Below, piece by piece: positions 7,544 to 17,253 of a stretch of 59,736 nucleotides of DNA; positions within the stretch are counted from its first letter, which is position 1, and every line of letters starts with the position of its first letter. Location: positions 1 to 59,736 of the forward strand of contig NZ_QCZJ01000033.1 of NCBI RefSeq assembly GCF_003075435.1. Reading direction: 5' to 3'. The position numbers were made by a program, and so were the translations under genes. Under the pieces are notes generated by a model. It did not search any database. It worked only from the letters and a program-made list of their open reading frames with translations, and was not told where the DNA came from. Source of the stretch: Terrimonas sp. GTDB taxonomy: Bacteria > Bacteroidota > Bacteroidia > Chitinophagales > Chitinophagaceae.

Positions 7544-9604
7544 TCAATCAACAATTTTCATGATTTTGAGGTTATGTATATCCATCCGCTCCTGATTAAA
7601 AAGGATATTGTCAACATTTAATCCATTACGATAAGTAACCAGGGTATTCTGCCCGGCAATTTCTGTATCTATAATGGTGCCGCCCAGTTTAGTATTGCTT
7701 TTTACTAATATCCTTACGGTAAATGGTTTTTCAACACCCATTATATTTTCAATAGCGTAATTGCCTACCAGGCTCGGATTGCCACCATTTCGTATAGATT
7801 TTTGCATCTCGCCAAAGCCGTCTTTAACCGCATCGCTGTATTGAGCCGTAAATGCTGCGATATTGATTTGCATTTCGCAACCCTTTTTGTTGCTGCCGTC
7901 AGCAGGCAAAAACGAAAGCGCTACCTTACCATTCTTTTTCTTTTGAGGAACCACATCAAAAGTGAGGATGAAGTTTTCATCTTTAACCGGGAAAGCATTT
8001 TTCTGTTCTACATTTTTGGCCAACAGAACAGCATCAGTGGTGGCCGGTATCAACTCTTTCATCCATTTTGTTCCTATTCTTCCATCAGGATACTGGATCA
8101 GTTCATGAATCAGGAACGGACCACCCCACCCGGTAATGGGCATCCAACCGGCCATTATATAGCGACCATTACCAATCGGAGATACAGATGGAACGCCTAC
8201 ACCATTATAAAAATCTTTTCCTTCCGCTACTATATCTTTCCAGGGTTCATTTTTACCTATCGTTCTTCTCCATAAGCTTGTAAAACCACCTACCACGTAT
8301 TCATATTTGCCCCACCTGAAATCGAACGTACAATCACCACCCAATGGAAAATCCGGATCGGTACAATACCAGCCGCTGTCAAGCGAAGCTGATTCCCACG
8401 TACCTTTTGCCTTATAATTGGCGTACATTTTTAATTTACCTTCAGGAGTGGTGAACACACTGGGATTTTCGCTGTAGTGAAATAAAGCACCACTTTTTTT
8501 AAAATTACTGACATTATCCTGACTTACTGAGTAAGTAGCTCCTGAAGGATATGCTTCTTCAGGATTTGAAGAAAAGCTTCCAGATTTTTTATGTTGATTA
8601 AAGTACCTGAGCATATCCGGATATTCTGTAAGAGAATCAGGATAAATACGCGATGTGTGCAAACCGTAAGAGATACACAGCTTGTTATTATATACAAAAG
8701 GGCTACCGGTTCCGATAGTCTCCCATTGTTCTTCAATAGGAGTTGCTGCCTCATGCTCTGTCCATGTAATAAAATCTGTAGTAGAAAAATGTTCAAAGTA
8801 ATGTCCGCCTACTCCAAACTTGCTGGCATGATGTCGCCTGTCATAAAGATAAAAAACATGATAGCGTCCATCGTGATAAATGGTAGCCACATCGCCTACC
8901 CAACTATTATGTCCGCGGGGAGTCCAGTATTGCAGACCCGGCATCTGCTCAATATTTCTCTTGTTGTCACGCTCTACGTTCATGCCCGGCAAATACAGGC
9001 TGGCTTCACTCACCACCGCCGGATTAATTTGCCAGGAACGTTGATGCCACCAATGCGGATACCCTACAACAAAATCGTTATCCATAAGCTCATTGTCTAC
9101 ATATATGGTCCAGTGTGTTTTTGTAAAATGTACAATTACCTCATGTTTTCCCCATGGATTTTTTAATGAAGCCAACGGGTGTCCTATTTCCAACTGGCGC
9201 GTAAATAAATTTATTCCGGGAGAATTCAGCATGATGCCAGCCTCCAGAACCGGCAAGGATCCATCCTGCATTTTAGCAGCCGGATAATTTTGCCGGTTAC
9301 GATTTTCAGGATCAGCCTGGCGTAATTTAATGGTTATCATCCCCGGCACTTCCAGTAACGTTTGTTCCCCACTAAAAGGTTGAAAATTTACCAACATCTT
9401 TATGGTAAAGCTTTCCTGTCTGGTATTGTCTGTTGTGAAATCTCCCTTGGGCCGGCTGGTACTCAGCGTAGCAGATGGTGTGCCGGATGCAGTAAATAAA
9501 AAATAAGGACTTAGTGTGTGAAGCTTTGCTGACACAGCACCAGACTGGGCGAGCCCCGATTGCAAAAGATAAAAACTTGTTATAACCAGAATTATTTTCT
9601 TCAT
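7544..9604 (-). CDS. Secreted GH32-like (clan J) protein with altered catalytic motifs
   Basis: About 687 residues from the ATG at 9604 (an ATG three codons upstream is possible), with a signal peptide (LLQSGLAQS). Residues ~40-200 look like a lamin-G/concanavalin-type jelly roll. From ~220 a five-bladed propeller follows the layout of GH32: SWVGDVATIYHDGRYHVFYLYD aligns with the WINDPNG region of the next gene, so D238 corresponds to the nucleophile. The RDP motif is replaced by ENP (379-381), and the EC motif by DC (424-425). It sits in the operon between a canonical GH32 and the sugar porter. It may be a divergent fructanase, a related clan-J enzyme with a different substrate, or a binding protein. 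GH32 kinship is well supported; activity is not. Confidence 0.7.
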   Translation of the reverse strand: MKKIILVITSFYLLQSGLAQSGAVSAKLHTLSPYFLFTASGTPSATLSTSRPKGDFTTDNTRQESFTIKMLVNFQPFSGEQTLLEVPGMITIKLRQADPENRNRQNYPAAKMQDGSLPVLEAGIMLNSPGINLFTRQLEIGHPLASLKNPWGKHEVIVHFTKTHWTIYVDNELMDNDFVVGYPHWWHQRSWQINPAVVSEASLYLPGMNVERDNKRNIEQMPGLQYWTPRGHNSWVGDVATIYHDGRYHVFYLYDRRHHASKFGVGGHYFEHFSTTDFITWTEHEAATPIEEQWETIGTGSPFVYNNKLCISYGLHTSRIYPDSLTEYPDMLRYFNQHKKSGSFSSNPEEAYPSGATYSVSQDNVSNFKKSGALFHYSENPSVFTTPEGKLKMYANYKAKGTWESASLDSGWYCTDPDFPLGGDCTFDFRWGKYEYVVGGFTSLWRRTIGKNEPWKDIVAEGKDFYNGVGVPSVSPIGNGRYIMAGWMPITGWGGPFLIHELIQYPDGRIGTKWMKELIPATTDAVLLAKNVEQKNAFPVKDENFILTFDVVPQKKKNGKVALSFLPADGSNKKGCEMQINIAAFTAQYSDAVKDGFGEMQKSIRNGGNPSLVGNYAIENIMGVEKPFTVRILVKSNTKLGGTIIDTEIAGQNTLVTYRNGLNVDNILFNQERMDIHNLKIMKIVD

Positions 9605-9681
9605 ATAAGGCATATTAAACTGTCAAATAATAGATATTAAAACGAATGCTTTATCAGGCACACCTGCAAAGGGTGCTGTTG

Positions 9682-11904
9682 TTATTTTCGGTTTAGCGTC
9701 CATGCAGATTTTAAAGAGTGAATGGTTGCCTCAACATTTATTGTTTCATCTGCAGTTAACGCATAGTGTTTTGTTTCATCCGGCATAAAGCAGGAAGTCA
9801 TCACCACCAGCCCGTCATTAGCATATATTTCGAGTGTGGTACGATCTACCAGTACCCGCAATTTTATTTTTCCATTAACCGGCGCCAGTGGCGCTTCTCC
9901 CATATTGTTAAGCTGATCCGGATTTTTCCTGATATAAGCCTTCCAATTGTCCGGCGGGAAACCACTCCGTTCTGCAGTACCGCCACAACGAAGTGTTTGT
10001 TTGGCCACATCATACTTAATAGTTGCACCCCTGATACTAAAATCAAAAGAAGTAGCTTTTTTCAAATCAATTTCCATATCCATATCATACAAATCTCCTT
10101 TAAGTTCACTTAAAGGATTATCTCCCTGTGGAATAACCTGTCTTTGCCATTTGATTTCCGAATCGTACAGGTTTCTTATTTCTCTTACCGGCGTTCTAAG
10201 CAACCGGATCCCTCCAGGTGTAGTTTTTAATTCAAGTTCTGCAGGAAAATTCATCTGTTGTTCAAATGGCATATCGGGATACCTGTTTGTTGATAGCCAC
10301 GCTATCTGAATTTTGCGACCTTCAGGAGCATTATCCCATATCTGCGGTGCATATAAATTATTACCATAATCCCCAACAAGAGTACCTGTTTCCGGTTTAA
10401 ATGCTTTACCGTTAAAAGTTCCTACAACATAGTTGCCATTGGCGCCGGAAAACACCCATTTTTTATTATTCTTATTTCCATCCAATGGAAAAGGTTCAAA
10501 GCCCGGACACTCAGCAATACGATCTAAAGAAATAGTAGACAGTTGCTTCCAGTCAAGCAAATTAGAAGACGAAAACAGCGCAAACTCATACCCCCTGTCC
10601 ATGTAGATAGACATAATCCACTTCTTAGAATCTTCATCCCACACCACTTTAGGATCCCGGTTAGCTTCATGGATATTTTTGATTATTGGGTTTTGATCAT
10701 AATACGTAAATGATTTTCCACCATCAGTACTATAGGCAATATTTTGCGTACACTTTGGTCCCAAACCATCGTTAGGATTACCACCATTGGTGATGAATGC
10801 AACAATCGGGCTTTCATTTCCTTTTTTAAAGCCGGACACATTGTATTTATCCACCACTGCAGAACCAGACCAGCAACCTGCCCAAACTTTATGCGGCGTA
10901 ATGTGCGAAGGCAATTGCTCCCAATGCACCAGGTCTTTACTTACAGCATGTCCCCAATCCTTATAAGCCCCGGGCCGATGTGGAGGCATATACTGGAAAA
11001 ACAGATGATACATGCCATCATAATATACCAGGCCGTTGGGATCATTGATCCAGTTTTTCCTTGCAGAAAAATGAAACTGCGGCCTGTATTTTTCATTATA
11101 GTATTCGGGTAATCCGTCTTTTTTTAACGCCGCCACACCTGATAAAGATGCACCCCTTTCATCCGGCAGAAACTGATTCCAGATGGCTATACAATCAACC
11201 CATCCTCTAAAAGTAGCTTCAATGGTATTTTTTGCGCTATCTCCATTTGTATAAGGTTGCTCATACTGAGCGCCAATCAATGCTGGATGATTATTCCAAT
11301 CCCTTGTTTCACCAACGGTAACCTCGTTATCCCGTAAAATACCATCAATATATAATTCTGAAATTTTGCCATTGAAACGGAACAGGATGTTGTGCCAGTT
11401 TAATGATTCTTCTTTTGGCAATTTATACTTTAAAAGATGCGCCCCGCCAATATCATCACTTCCAAGCATTGCTTCAATATACACATCCTGCTCTATTTTA
11501 CGCAAAGCCACGCTGTAAGCAATGGTTTGATCGTTGCCGGATTTGGTCAGCAGCGGGTTATACTCCTTAATGGAATCCGATTTCATTCTTACAAACAGCG
11601 TTATTCCCTTACCGGTTATATTAAGTTCATCATTTATTCCCTGCCCTGCATCAAGCCATGAAGATCCATCGAGGTATACTGCTTTTCCATCGTTGCCACT
11701 TTCTATTGAGCTACGCTTTTCATCACCTTCCAGATTAAGAAACTTTACTGATCCCTGTTCCAATAACGAGCTGTTAAAACCAGCCTGATCGTTTTGATCG
11801 GCAAAAGACCAGGCTGCAACCGCATCCTGAACCAGCGATGTTTTGTAATTGCAGGATAAAAGCAACAGGGAGCAGACTGATAAATAACATAATACTCTTA
11901 ACAT
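9682..11904 (-). CDS. GH32 fructan hydrolase lipoprotein (levanase/inulinase type) with N-terminal LamG-like domain
   Basis: About 740 residues from the ATG at 11904. This start gives a lipoprotein signal with lipobox LLSC; a longer frame to 11961 would overlap the SusD gene and bury the signal. Residues ~30-250 form a concanavalin/LamG-like module. The GH32 propeller follows with all three catalytic motifs intact: NDPNG with nucleophile D288, RDP with D417, and AECPG with acid/base E465. A C-terminal beta-sandwich (~590-740) is typical of the family. It should hydrolyse beta-fructans such as levan or inulin to fructose at the cell surface or in the periplasm. It lies directly downstream of SusD/SusC and is the diagnostic enzyme of this locus. 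Confidence 0.92.
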   Translation of the reverse strand: MLRVLCYLSVCSLLLLSCNYKTSLVQDAVAAWSFADQNDQAGFNSSLLEQGSVKFLNLEGDEKRSSIESGNDGKAVYLDGSSWLDAGQGINDELNITGKGITLFVRMKSDSIKEYNPLLTKSGNDQTIAYSVALRKIEQDVYIEAMLGSDDIGGAHLLKYKLPKEESLNWHNILFRFNGKISELYIDGILRDNEVTVGETRDWNNHPALIGAQYEQPYTNGDSAKNTIEATFRGWVDCIAIWNQFLPDERGASLSGVAALKKDGLPEYYNEKYRPQFHFSARKNWINDPNGLVYYDGMYHLFFQYMPPHRPGAYKDWGHAVSKDLVHWEQLPSHITPHKVWAGCWSGSAVVDKYNVSGFKKGNESPIVAFITNGGNPNDGLGPKCTQNIAYSTDGGKSFTYYDQNPIIKNIHEANRDPKVVWDEDSKKWIMSIYMDRGYEFALFSSSNLLDWKQLSTISLDRIAECPGFEPFPLDGNKNNKKWVFSGANGNYVVGTFNGKAFKPETGTLVGDYGNNLYAPQIWDNAPEGRKIQIAWLSTNRYPDMPFEQQMNFPAELELKTTPGGIRLLRTPVREIRNLYDSEIKWQRQVIPQGDNPLSELKGDLYDMDMEIDLKKATSFDFSIRGATIKYDVAKQTLRCGGTAERSGFPPDNWKAYIRKNPDQLNNMGEAPLAPVNGKIKLRVLVDRTTLEIYANDGLVVMTSCFMPDETKHYALTADETINVEATIHSLKSAWTLNRK

Positions 11905-11954
11905 TAAAAATGGTTTGGGTTTTATGGAAAATACAGGTTTCCGTTTTAATGCAG

Positions 11955-13688
11955 TTACCACCCCGGGTTTTGCTTATACAATCCCTTTACATAATTAATC
12001 TGTTGTTGCGGAACCGGGAAATATTCATCCCGATTTTTGGTAAACTTCGCATCTTTTAAATAACTTTTTCTTGTTCTTTCTGTATTAAAATACGTATTCA
12101 TTTCCTCCGATGCAATTCCCCAACGTACCAGGTCGAAAAAGCGCTTACCCTCTGTAGCAAACTCAAGCAAACGTTCCCAGCGTAGTGCCTTAAAAGCAAA
12201 TTCCTGGTTCCATACCGGGCAATTTACGCCTGGTTGATATGGTTGCACAGAAAAATTTCCCGTAGGAGTACCATCTGAGAATTTTAACATACCTGTACTG
12301 CCGGCAGCCCGCGTCCTTATTTGGTTTATCAGTAAAAGTGCTTCATCAAGTTTTGCCTGGTCGCCCAATTGAATTAAGGCTTCCGCTCTCATCAGTATTA
12401 TTTCATCCAAACGCAATACATCCCAATTTAATCCACTGCCCATAAATGGATTTGTTTTTCTGAAGCTGGGATCTGTAGGCAATACAATCATTTTCTGGCT
12501 CATAGAATACCCGTATACTTCCGGGGTTCTTGCCCAGCTTTTTTGCATTATAAAATTTGGATCATATTTCCAGGGCATTTCAGGAACACATACCGTGTGC
12601 ATCAACCTCGGATCAATAGTGTGGCTTGTAAAGGCCGCTTTATTGTTCAGTACATCACCTGAATTGTAATGCTCAAAATCCGGAACACCATTAACTGTTT
12701 TATAGCTGTTCATTAAATTTTCTGAAGGTTGCAAAAAACCACAACAACCATATTCTGAGTTAACAGGGTATATTAACCATGCGTTAAGCCTTCCGGTTGG
12801 CGAATTGTCATCATTGGCAGAGTACTGAATAGCCCAGATAGATTCCTGGCCATTTTCATAAGCCGAGAGAAAATTTTTAGCAAAGTCGTTGTACAAAGAC
12901 TTGCCGGAGTTATCAATAATATCTTTACAAAGATCTGCAACTTCTGTAAGCTTGTCTCTGTTTACAGAGGTTACATTGTTTGTAGCGTCCTGTTCATATG
13001 CTGCAAAAAGTAAAACCTTTGCTAAATATGCCTCCGCTGCAAATTTTGTAGGTCTGCCTACTTCTTCCTGTGTTATTGGTAAAATACTAACAGCATATCT
13101 CAGGTCATCAATCAATTTGTTCCAAAGCTCCTGGTCACTTAATGCATCGTTACTTACTTTATCATATTCTTCCTCTGGTGTATCTTCATCAATGTAAGGG
13201 AAAAACTTAAAACACACTTTCATATAAAAGTAGATATGCGCACGCAGAAAGCGCAATTCCGCTATTCTCTCATTTTTTAAGGGATAAACTGATTCATCCA
13301 AATCCTTGGCTCTGCGTAAAGCATCATGAATTCTGCCTACAGCAACATAATGAACCCACCACAAATTGTCCAGATCGCCTGTTGTGGTAGGTTGCATAAA
13401 CACAAATGTTTCCCAAAGATTTCTCTCTGCATTATCATTAGTACCAGAGCCCCCTTTGTAAGCCTCACCGGCGCGAACTGAACCTTCCTCATAGGGCAGG
13501 CCCATTTGTTTATTAAAATGGTTTTGACCACAAAATGAATATGCAGCATTGATCATTTGCTCCACACCTTCCGGCGTATTCAAATCGGCACTGGAAATAG
13601 AACCCATTGGGGTTTGATCAAGATTTTTGTTACAGGCAATTGAAAATAACATCAGTAGCCCGATGCCTGAGTATATTATTGCTTTCAT
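11955..13688 (-). CDS. SusD/RagB-family glycan-binding outer-membrane lipoprotein
   Basis: 577 residues with a lipoprotein signal (FSIAC, lipidated Cys19) and the SusD-like N-terminal TPR region. RAHIYFYMKVCFKFFPYIDEDTP is the typical RAxxYFxL-type helix of the family. The C-terminal RagB/SusD domain ends with RWERLLEFATEGKRFFDLVRWG, another family hallmark. It caps the SusC channel encoded 12 bp upstream and binds oligosaccharide at the surface. Next to a GH32 lipoprotein, its ligand is probably a fructan. Confidence 0.95.
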   Translation of the reverse strand: MKAIIYSGIGLLMLFSIACNKNLDQTPMGSISSADLNTPEGVEQMINAAYSFCGQNHFNKQMGLPYEEGSVRAGEAYKGGSGTNDNAERNLWETFVFMQPTTTGDLDNLWWVHYVAVGRIHDALRRAKDLDESVYPLKNERIAELRFLRAHIYFYMKVCFKFFPYIDEDTPEEEYDKVSNDALSDQELWNKLIDDLRYAVSILPITQEEVGRPTKFAAEAYLAKVLLFAAYEQDATNNVTSVNRDKLTEVADLCKDIIDNSGKSLYNDFAKNFLSAYENGQESIWAIQYSANDDNSPTGRLNAWLIYPVNSEYGCCGFLQPSENLMNSYKTVNGVPDFEHYNSGDVLNNKAAFTSHTIDPRLMHTVCVPEMPWKYDPNFIMQKSWARTPEVYGYSMSQKMIVLPTDPSFRKTNPFMGSGLNWDVLRLDEIILMRAEALIQLGDQAKLDEALLLINQIRTRAAGSTGMLKFSDGTPTGNFSVQPYQPGVNCPVWNQEFAFKALRWERLLEFATEGKRFFDLVRWGIASEEMNTYFNTERTRKSYLKDAKFTKNRDEYFPVPQQQINYVKGLYKQNPGW

Positions 13689-13700
13689 TATATAAATAAT

Positions 13701-16700
13701 TTAAAGGGTTAATTTTATTCCTGCTGTAATTGAAAAAGGTAATGGATAGCTTGTGCCAGGCGTTTCGGGATCAAGACCTGTATATGCATTTTTACCCCGG
13801 GATTTCTTTATCGTTAAAATATTATCACACCTTAAATACGCTCTGAGGCTGGATGTTTTTATTGTATTCAACAGCGATTTTGAGAAGGTATAACCCAATT
13901 CTGCATTCCTGATTTTTAAGTAAGCTCCACTTTCAACATAATAAGTTGAAAACCGGTTCTCTTCATTATAGTTATTAACCGAAATGGCAGGTATTTTTGA
14001 GCCTGTATTTGTGGGGGTCCATGCATCAAGCAATCTAACATCGTAATTTTCTCCTACAGTTCCCAAAGAGTATATTGTCCAGCTTTTCCATGATTGAACG
14101 TTCAGGTCTTTACCCAATATTCCGTTGAAGAACAGGTTAAAGTCAAAGTTTTTCCATGTAAGCCCGATATTGAAGCCATACTCCAGTTTTGGATCCTGTA
14201 CACCTATCCAGGTTCTGTCGTAGTTGTCAATTTTTCCATCAGGTTTTCCATCAGGCCCGTTAATATCCCTGTATCTTATCCTGCCCGGCGCAGCCCCAAC
14301 CTGAGCGGGAGCGTTATCTATCTCTTCCTGTGTTTGAAATAGTCCGTCTGCAATATATCCGTACAATGAGTTTCTTGATCGTCCAAGTATATTATCATCC
14401 TTACCATCGCCGGCAAAATTGTTGATCACGACGTCAGGTACTTTAATAATCCTTTGTTTGTTATGCGCAAGCACTACGCCTATGTTGGTTCCAACTGTGC
14501 CGATATTGTTTTGATAATTGAGCGACAACTCAAATCCCCTGTTACGGATGTCTGCGCCATTTAACCACATTCCGGCACCCTCACCTAAAGTAGCAACATA
14601 GCCGGGCTTCATTAAAATATCTTTGGTGTACTTGAGATAATAATCAAATGATCCGTTTAATGTTGAATTTAAAAAACCAAAATCCACGCCTATATTATGT
14701 TGTGATGTGGCTTCCCATTTCAGATTCGGATTGCCTCTCTGAGTTCTTCTGAACCCGGAAGGTAAATTTCCCCCCTGTCCTGTAAAATCATATGCAGTTC
14801 CCCAATTCCAATCCCAAACACTGTTATAGTCATACAAAAACTCATACATCTGAAATGCTGCATAATTATCTATCTGGGAGTTTCCGTTTTGCCCCCATCC
14901 ATATCTTAGTTTTAAGTGCGATAAAGCTGGCGCCAGATTTCCGAGAAACTTCTCGTTGGAGAGCACCCATCCCAATGAAAATGCAGGGAAGGTAGACCAG
15001 CGGTTATTTTCCCCGAATACTGAAGAAGCATCGCGGCGTAAAGTAAATGAAGCGAGGTAGCGGCCGTCGTAATTGTAATTAATTTTTCCGAACCATGAGC
15101 TCATTGCATTCCTGCTTTCATTTCCTCCGTTATCTCTTTCAGTTTCTCCACGATCCAGTTGCATATAATTGGGTGTTTCCAACGCATACACTCTCCGGCT
15201 GGCCCAAAAACCGTTTCCCTGGTAGCCTATTGATTCCTGACCAAGCATTATATCAAAATTATTCCTGCTCTTATCAAACACATAACGCAGCACGTTACTG
15301 TTATTCCAACTGAAATCATAAGCAGATGTTTGCGTTACTTTACTTCTATCTTCGCTGAGAAAGCCGGATTGATAGGTGAGATCCATGGTCCTTTGCCAAC
15401 TGCCTGTTAAATCCAAACCGAGTGATGATTGAAATGTCAGTCCCTTTAATATTTCCACATTAGCATACACATTACCAAATAACCTCAGTAGATCCTGGTA
15501 GTTCTGAAGATTATCCTCAATTAACCTCACAGGGTTTTGCCTGTCGCTCATTCCTCCTATAGGGCCACCCCAGCCTATGCCGTCAACAGTGTGCACGGGC
15601 ACAATAGACATCAGGGATTTGGTAGAACCAAGATTGCCGTCACCTATATTGGTACTTCTCCGCCATTTTGAAATGCTCAGATTTTCGCCAATTTTTACCC
15701 GTTTATTGAGGAAAGTGTAATCGCTGTTAATTCTTGCGCTATAGCGGTTAAAAAAACTGCCCTTTATAGTACCCTGGTTATTATAATAATCAAGATCAAA
15801 GAAAACATGAGAATTTTCGTTGCCGTTTGATAAGCTAACATTATACTGTTGTACCTGTCCTCTTCTTAATATTTCTTTCTGCCAGTCTGTATCAGCGGAT
15901 TTCATGGTTTTTTCAACGGGATCGAGGTATTCTCTCCAGGTAACCTTATCTAATACAAAGTTTCCGTTAGCATCCTGGTGATCTGTATAGCTATAAATAC
16001 CGCCGATACCCACGGCAGTCGGATCTGCATTTGGGTTATCATTTTTAATTGCCCAATATTGTGCAATACCACGCTGCTCGGTATTCATAAGATTGAGTGG
16101 CTTTTTGCTGCTTACCGATGTATATGAAGCGCTGGCATTTATAACTGTACCTTTCTTACCTTTTTTTGTTGTTATAATAATAACACCGTTAGCAGCACGT
16201 GATCCGTAAATTGATGCGGAGGACGCATCCTTTAATACCTGTATTGATTCAATATCCATTAGTGCCAGCTCACCCATTGATCGTGTGGTGGGGGTTCCAT
16301 CAATTATATACAGCGGATTATTATTGTTTAAAGTCCCTTCTCCGCGTATTCTTATTGTTGCTGTTGGATCAGGCGAACCATTGGCGCTAACAGACATGCC
16401 GGCAACTTTTCCCTGCAGCGCTCTCATAGCGCTCCCCGAAGTATTTGATGCTATCTGGTTAACATTTACAACTGATACAGCGCCGGTAAGATCTGCCTTT
16501 TTCTGCGACACATAACCTGTTACTACTACTTCATCAAGATTTAATTTATCTCTTGCCATTGAAATTGCAGCGCCATCCAGTTTTGATGCAGGCATTTCAA
16601 TTGTTTTGTACCCCACATAACTTATAACTATGATGCTGCTTTTTGATGATATTTTAAACGAGAAAGAACCATTTTCATCCGTTAATGTGCTATGGTTTGC

Positions 16701-16901
16701 GGATCCTTTTTCAGAAACCGTTACCCCCGACAAGGGTTCGCCGTTTTCACCAAGCACTTTCCCACTGGCAAAAATGTCTGTTTGTTGATTAACCCGGGGT
16801 TTTATGTTCCCGATACCTGGCAGCGGATTTGATAACGTTGCAAGAGGCAGGAAGAAAAGCATAGCCGCAATCCTCATTCTTCCAAATGTAAACACAAGCA
16901 T
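13701..16901 (-). CDS. SusC/RagA-family TonB-dependent outer-membrane transporter
   Basis: 1,066 residues. After the signal sequence there is a CarboxypepD_reg-like domain (~45-125, with ISYVGYKTIEMPAS), then the plug (VVVTGYVSQKKADLTGAVSVV, and KDASSASIYGSRAANGVIII, the SusC signature), then a 22-strand barrel ending in SITAGIKLTL with a C-terminal hydrophobic residue. It imports oligosaccharide across the outer membrane using TonB energy, as a pair with the SusD just downstream. It is the first gene of the minus-strand operon, facing the regulator across a 350-bp AT-rich gap. Confidence 0.95.
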   Translation of the reverse strand: MLVFTFGRMRIAAMLFFLPLATLSNPLPGIGNIKPRVNQQTDIFASGKVLGENGEPLSGVTVSEKGSANHSTLTDENGSFSFKISSKSSIIVISYVGYKTIEMPASKLDGAAISMARDKLNLDEVVVTGYVSQKKADLTGAVSVVNVNQIASNTSGSAMRALQGKVAGMSVSANGSPDPTATIRIRGEGTLNNNNPLYIIDGTPTTRSMGELALMDIESIQVLKDASSASIYGSRAANGVIIITTKKGKKGTVINASASYTSVSSKKPLNLMNTEQRGIAQYWAIKNDNPNADPTAVGIGGIYSYTDHQDANGNFVLDKVTWREYLDPVEKTMKSADTDWQKEILRRGQVQQYNVSLSNGNENSHVFFDLDYYNNQGTIKGSFFNRYSARINSDYTFLNKRVKIGENLSISKWRRSTNIGDGNLGSTKSLMSIVPVHTVDGIGWGGPIGGMSDRQNPVRLIEDNLQNYQDLLRLFGNVYANVEILKGLTFQSSLGLDLTGSWQRTMDLTYQSGFLSEDRSKVTQTSAYDFSWNNSNVLRYVFDKSRNNFDIMLGQESIGYQGNGFWASRRVYALETPNYMQLDRGETERDNGGNESRNAMSSWFGKINYNYDGRYLASFTLRRDASSVFGENNRWSTFPAFSLGWVLSNEKFLGNLAPALSHLKLRYGWGQNGNSQIDNYAAFQMYEFLYDYNSVWDWNWGTAYDFTGQGGNLPSGFRRTQRGNPNLKWEATSQHNIGVDFGFLNSTLNGSFDYYLKYTKDILMKPGYVATLGEGAGMWLNGADIRNRGFELSLNYQNNIGTVGTNIGVVLAHNKQRIIKVPDVVINNFAGDGKDDNILGRSRNSLYGYIADGLFQTQEEIDNAPAQVGAAPGRIRYRDINGPDGKPDGKIDNYDRTWIGVQDPKLEYGFNIGLTWKNFDFNLFFNGILGKDLNVQSWKSWTIYSLGTVGENYDVRLLDAWTPTNTGSKIPAISVNNYNEENRFSTYYVESGAYLKIRNAELGYTFSKSLLNTIKTSSLRAYLRCDNILTIKKSRGKNAYTGLDPETPGTSYPLPFSITAGIKLTL

Positions 16902-17238
16902 GTCGTTAGATTTTGATTAGTAAAAAATAAGATAATTATATGTACAGTAAATGTAAATAAATATTAGTAAAATATCGTACAAATAGTTAACATATATTTA
17001 CAAAACAAAATTGTATTAACTTTTAATTAACAATAAAAGCTGCTTTTCAAATTCCAAAAAATCCATTAATAATGTTTTAATTTATTTATTAACAATAATT
17101 AAAATATTACATATAATAATAATTTTTAAAATCTATTATATCTTATTGCATAATTAAAATAAATAGTGAATTGTTTATAATGTTTACATTTAGTTATCAT
17201 TTAAAGTAAAGTTGAAATAATAATTATCTTTAAGCCAT
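16902..17238. other. AT-rich divergent intergenic region between susC and the regulator
   Basis: About 340 bp of very AT-rich sequence with divergent promoters expected on both sides. Repeated GTAAAT/TAAATA words occur (for example 16944-16960 and 17239-17253). No exact TAnnTTTG element was found on either strand, and no gene is supported. Confidence 0.4.
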
Positions 17239-17253
17239 ACTGTAAATAACAGT
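17239..17253. promoter_or_regulatory. Palindrome at the regulator start codon, candidate operator
   Basis: ACTGTAAATAACAGT (5-bp arms ACTGT/ACAGT, 5-bp spacer) runs into the GTG start codon of the regulator (17252). A related word, TACAGTAAATGTA, occurs near 16943 close to the susC side. This could be an autoregulatory operator for the GntR-type protein; the assignment is inferred from position and symmetry only. Confidence 0.3.

Noticed and set aside
11905-11961. 19-residue N-terminal extension of the GH32 lipoprotein
   Set aside because: It would overlap the SusD gene and place the lipoprotein signal in the interior; the ATG at 11904 gives a normal lipobox.
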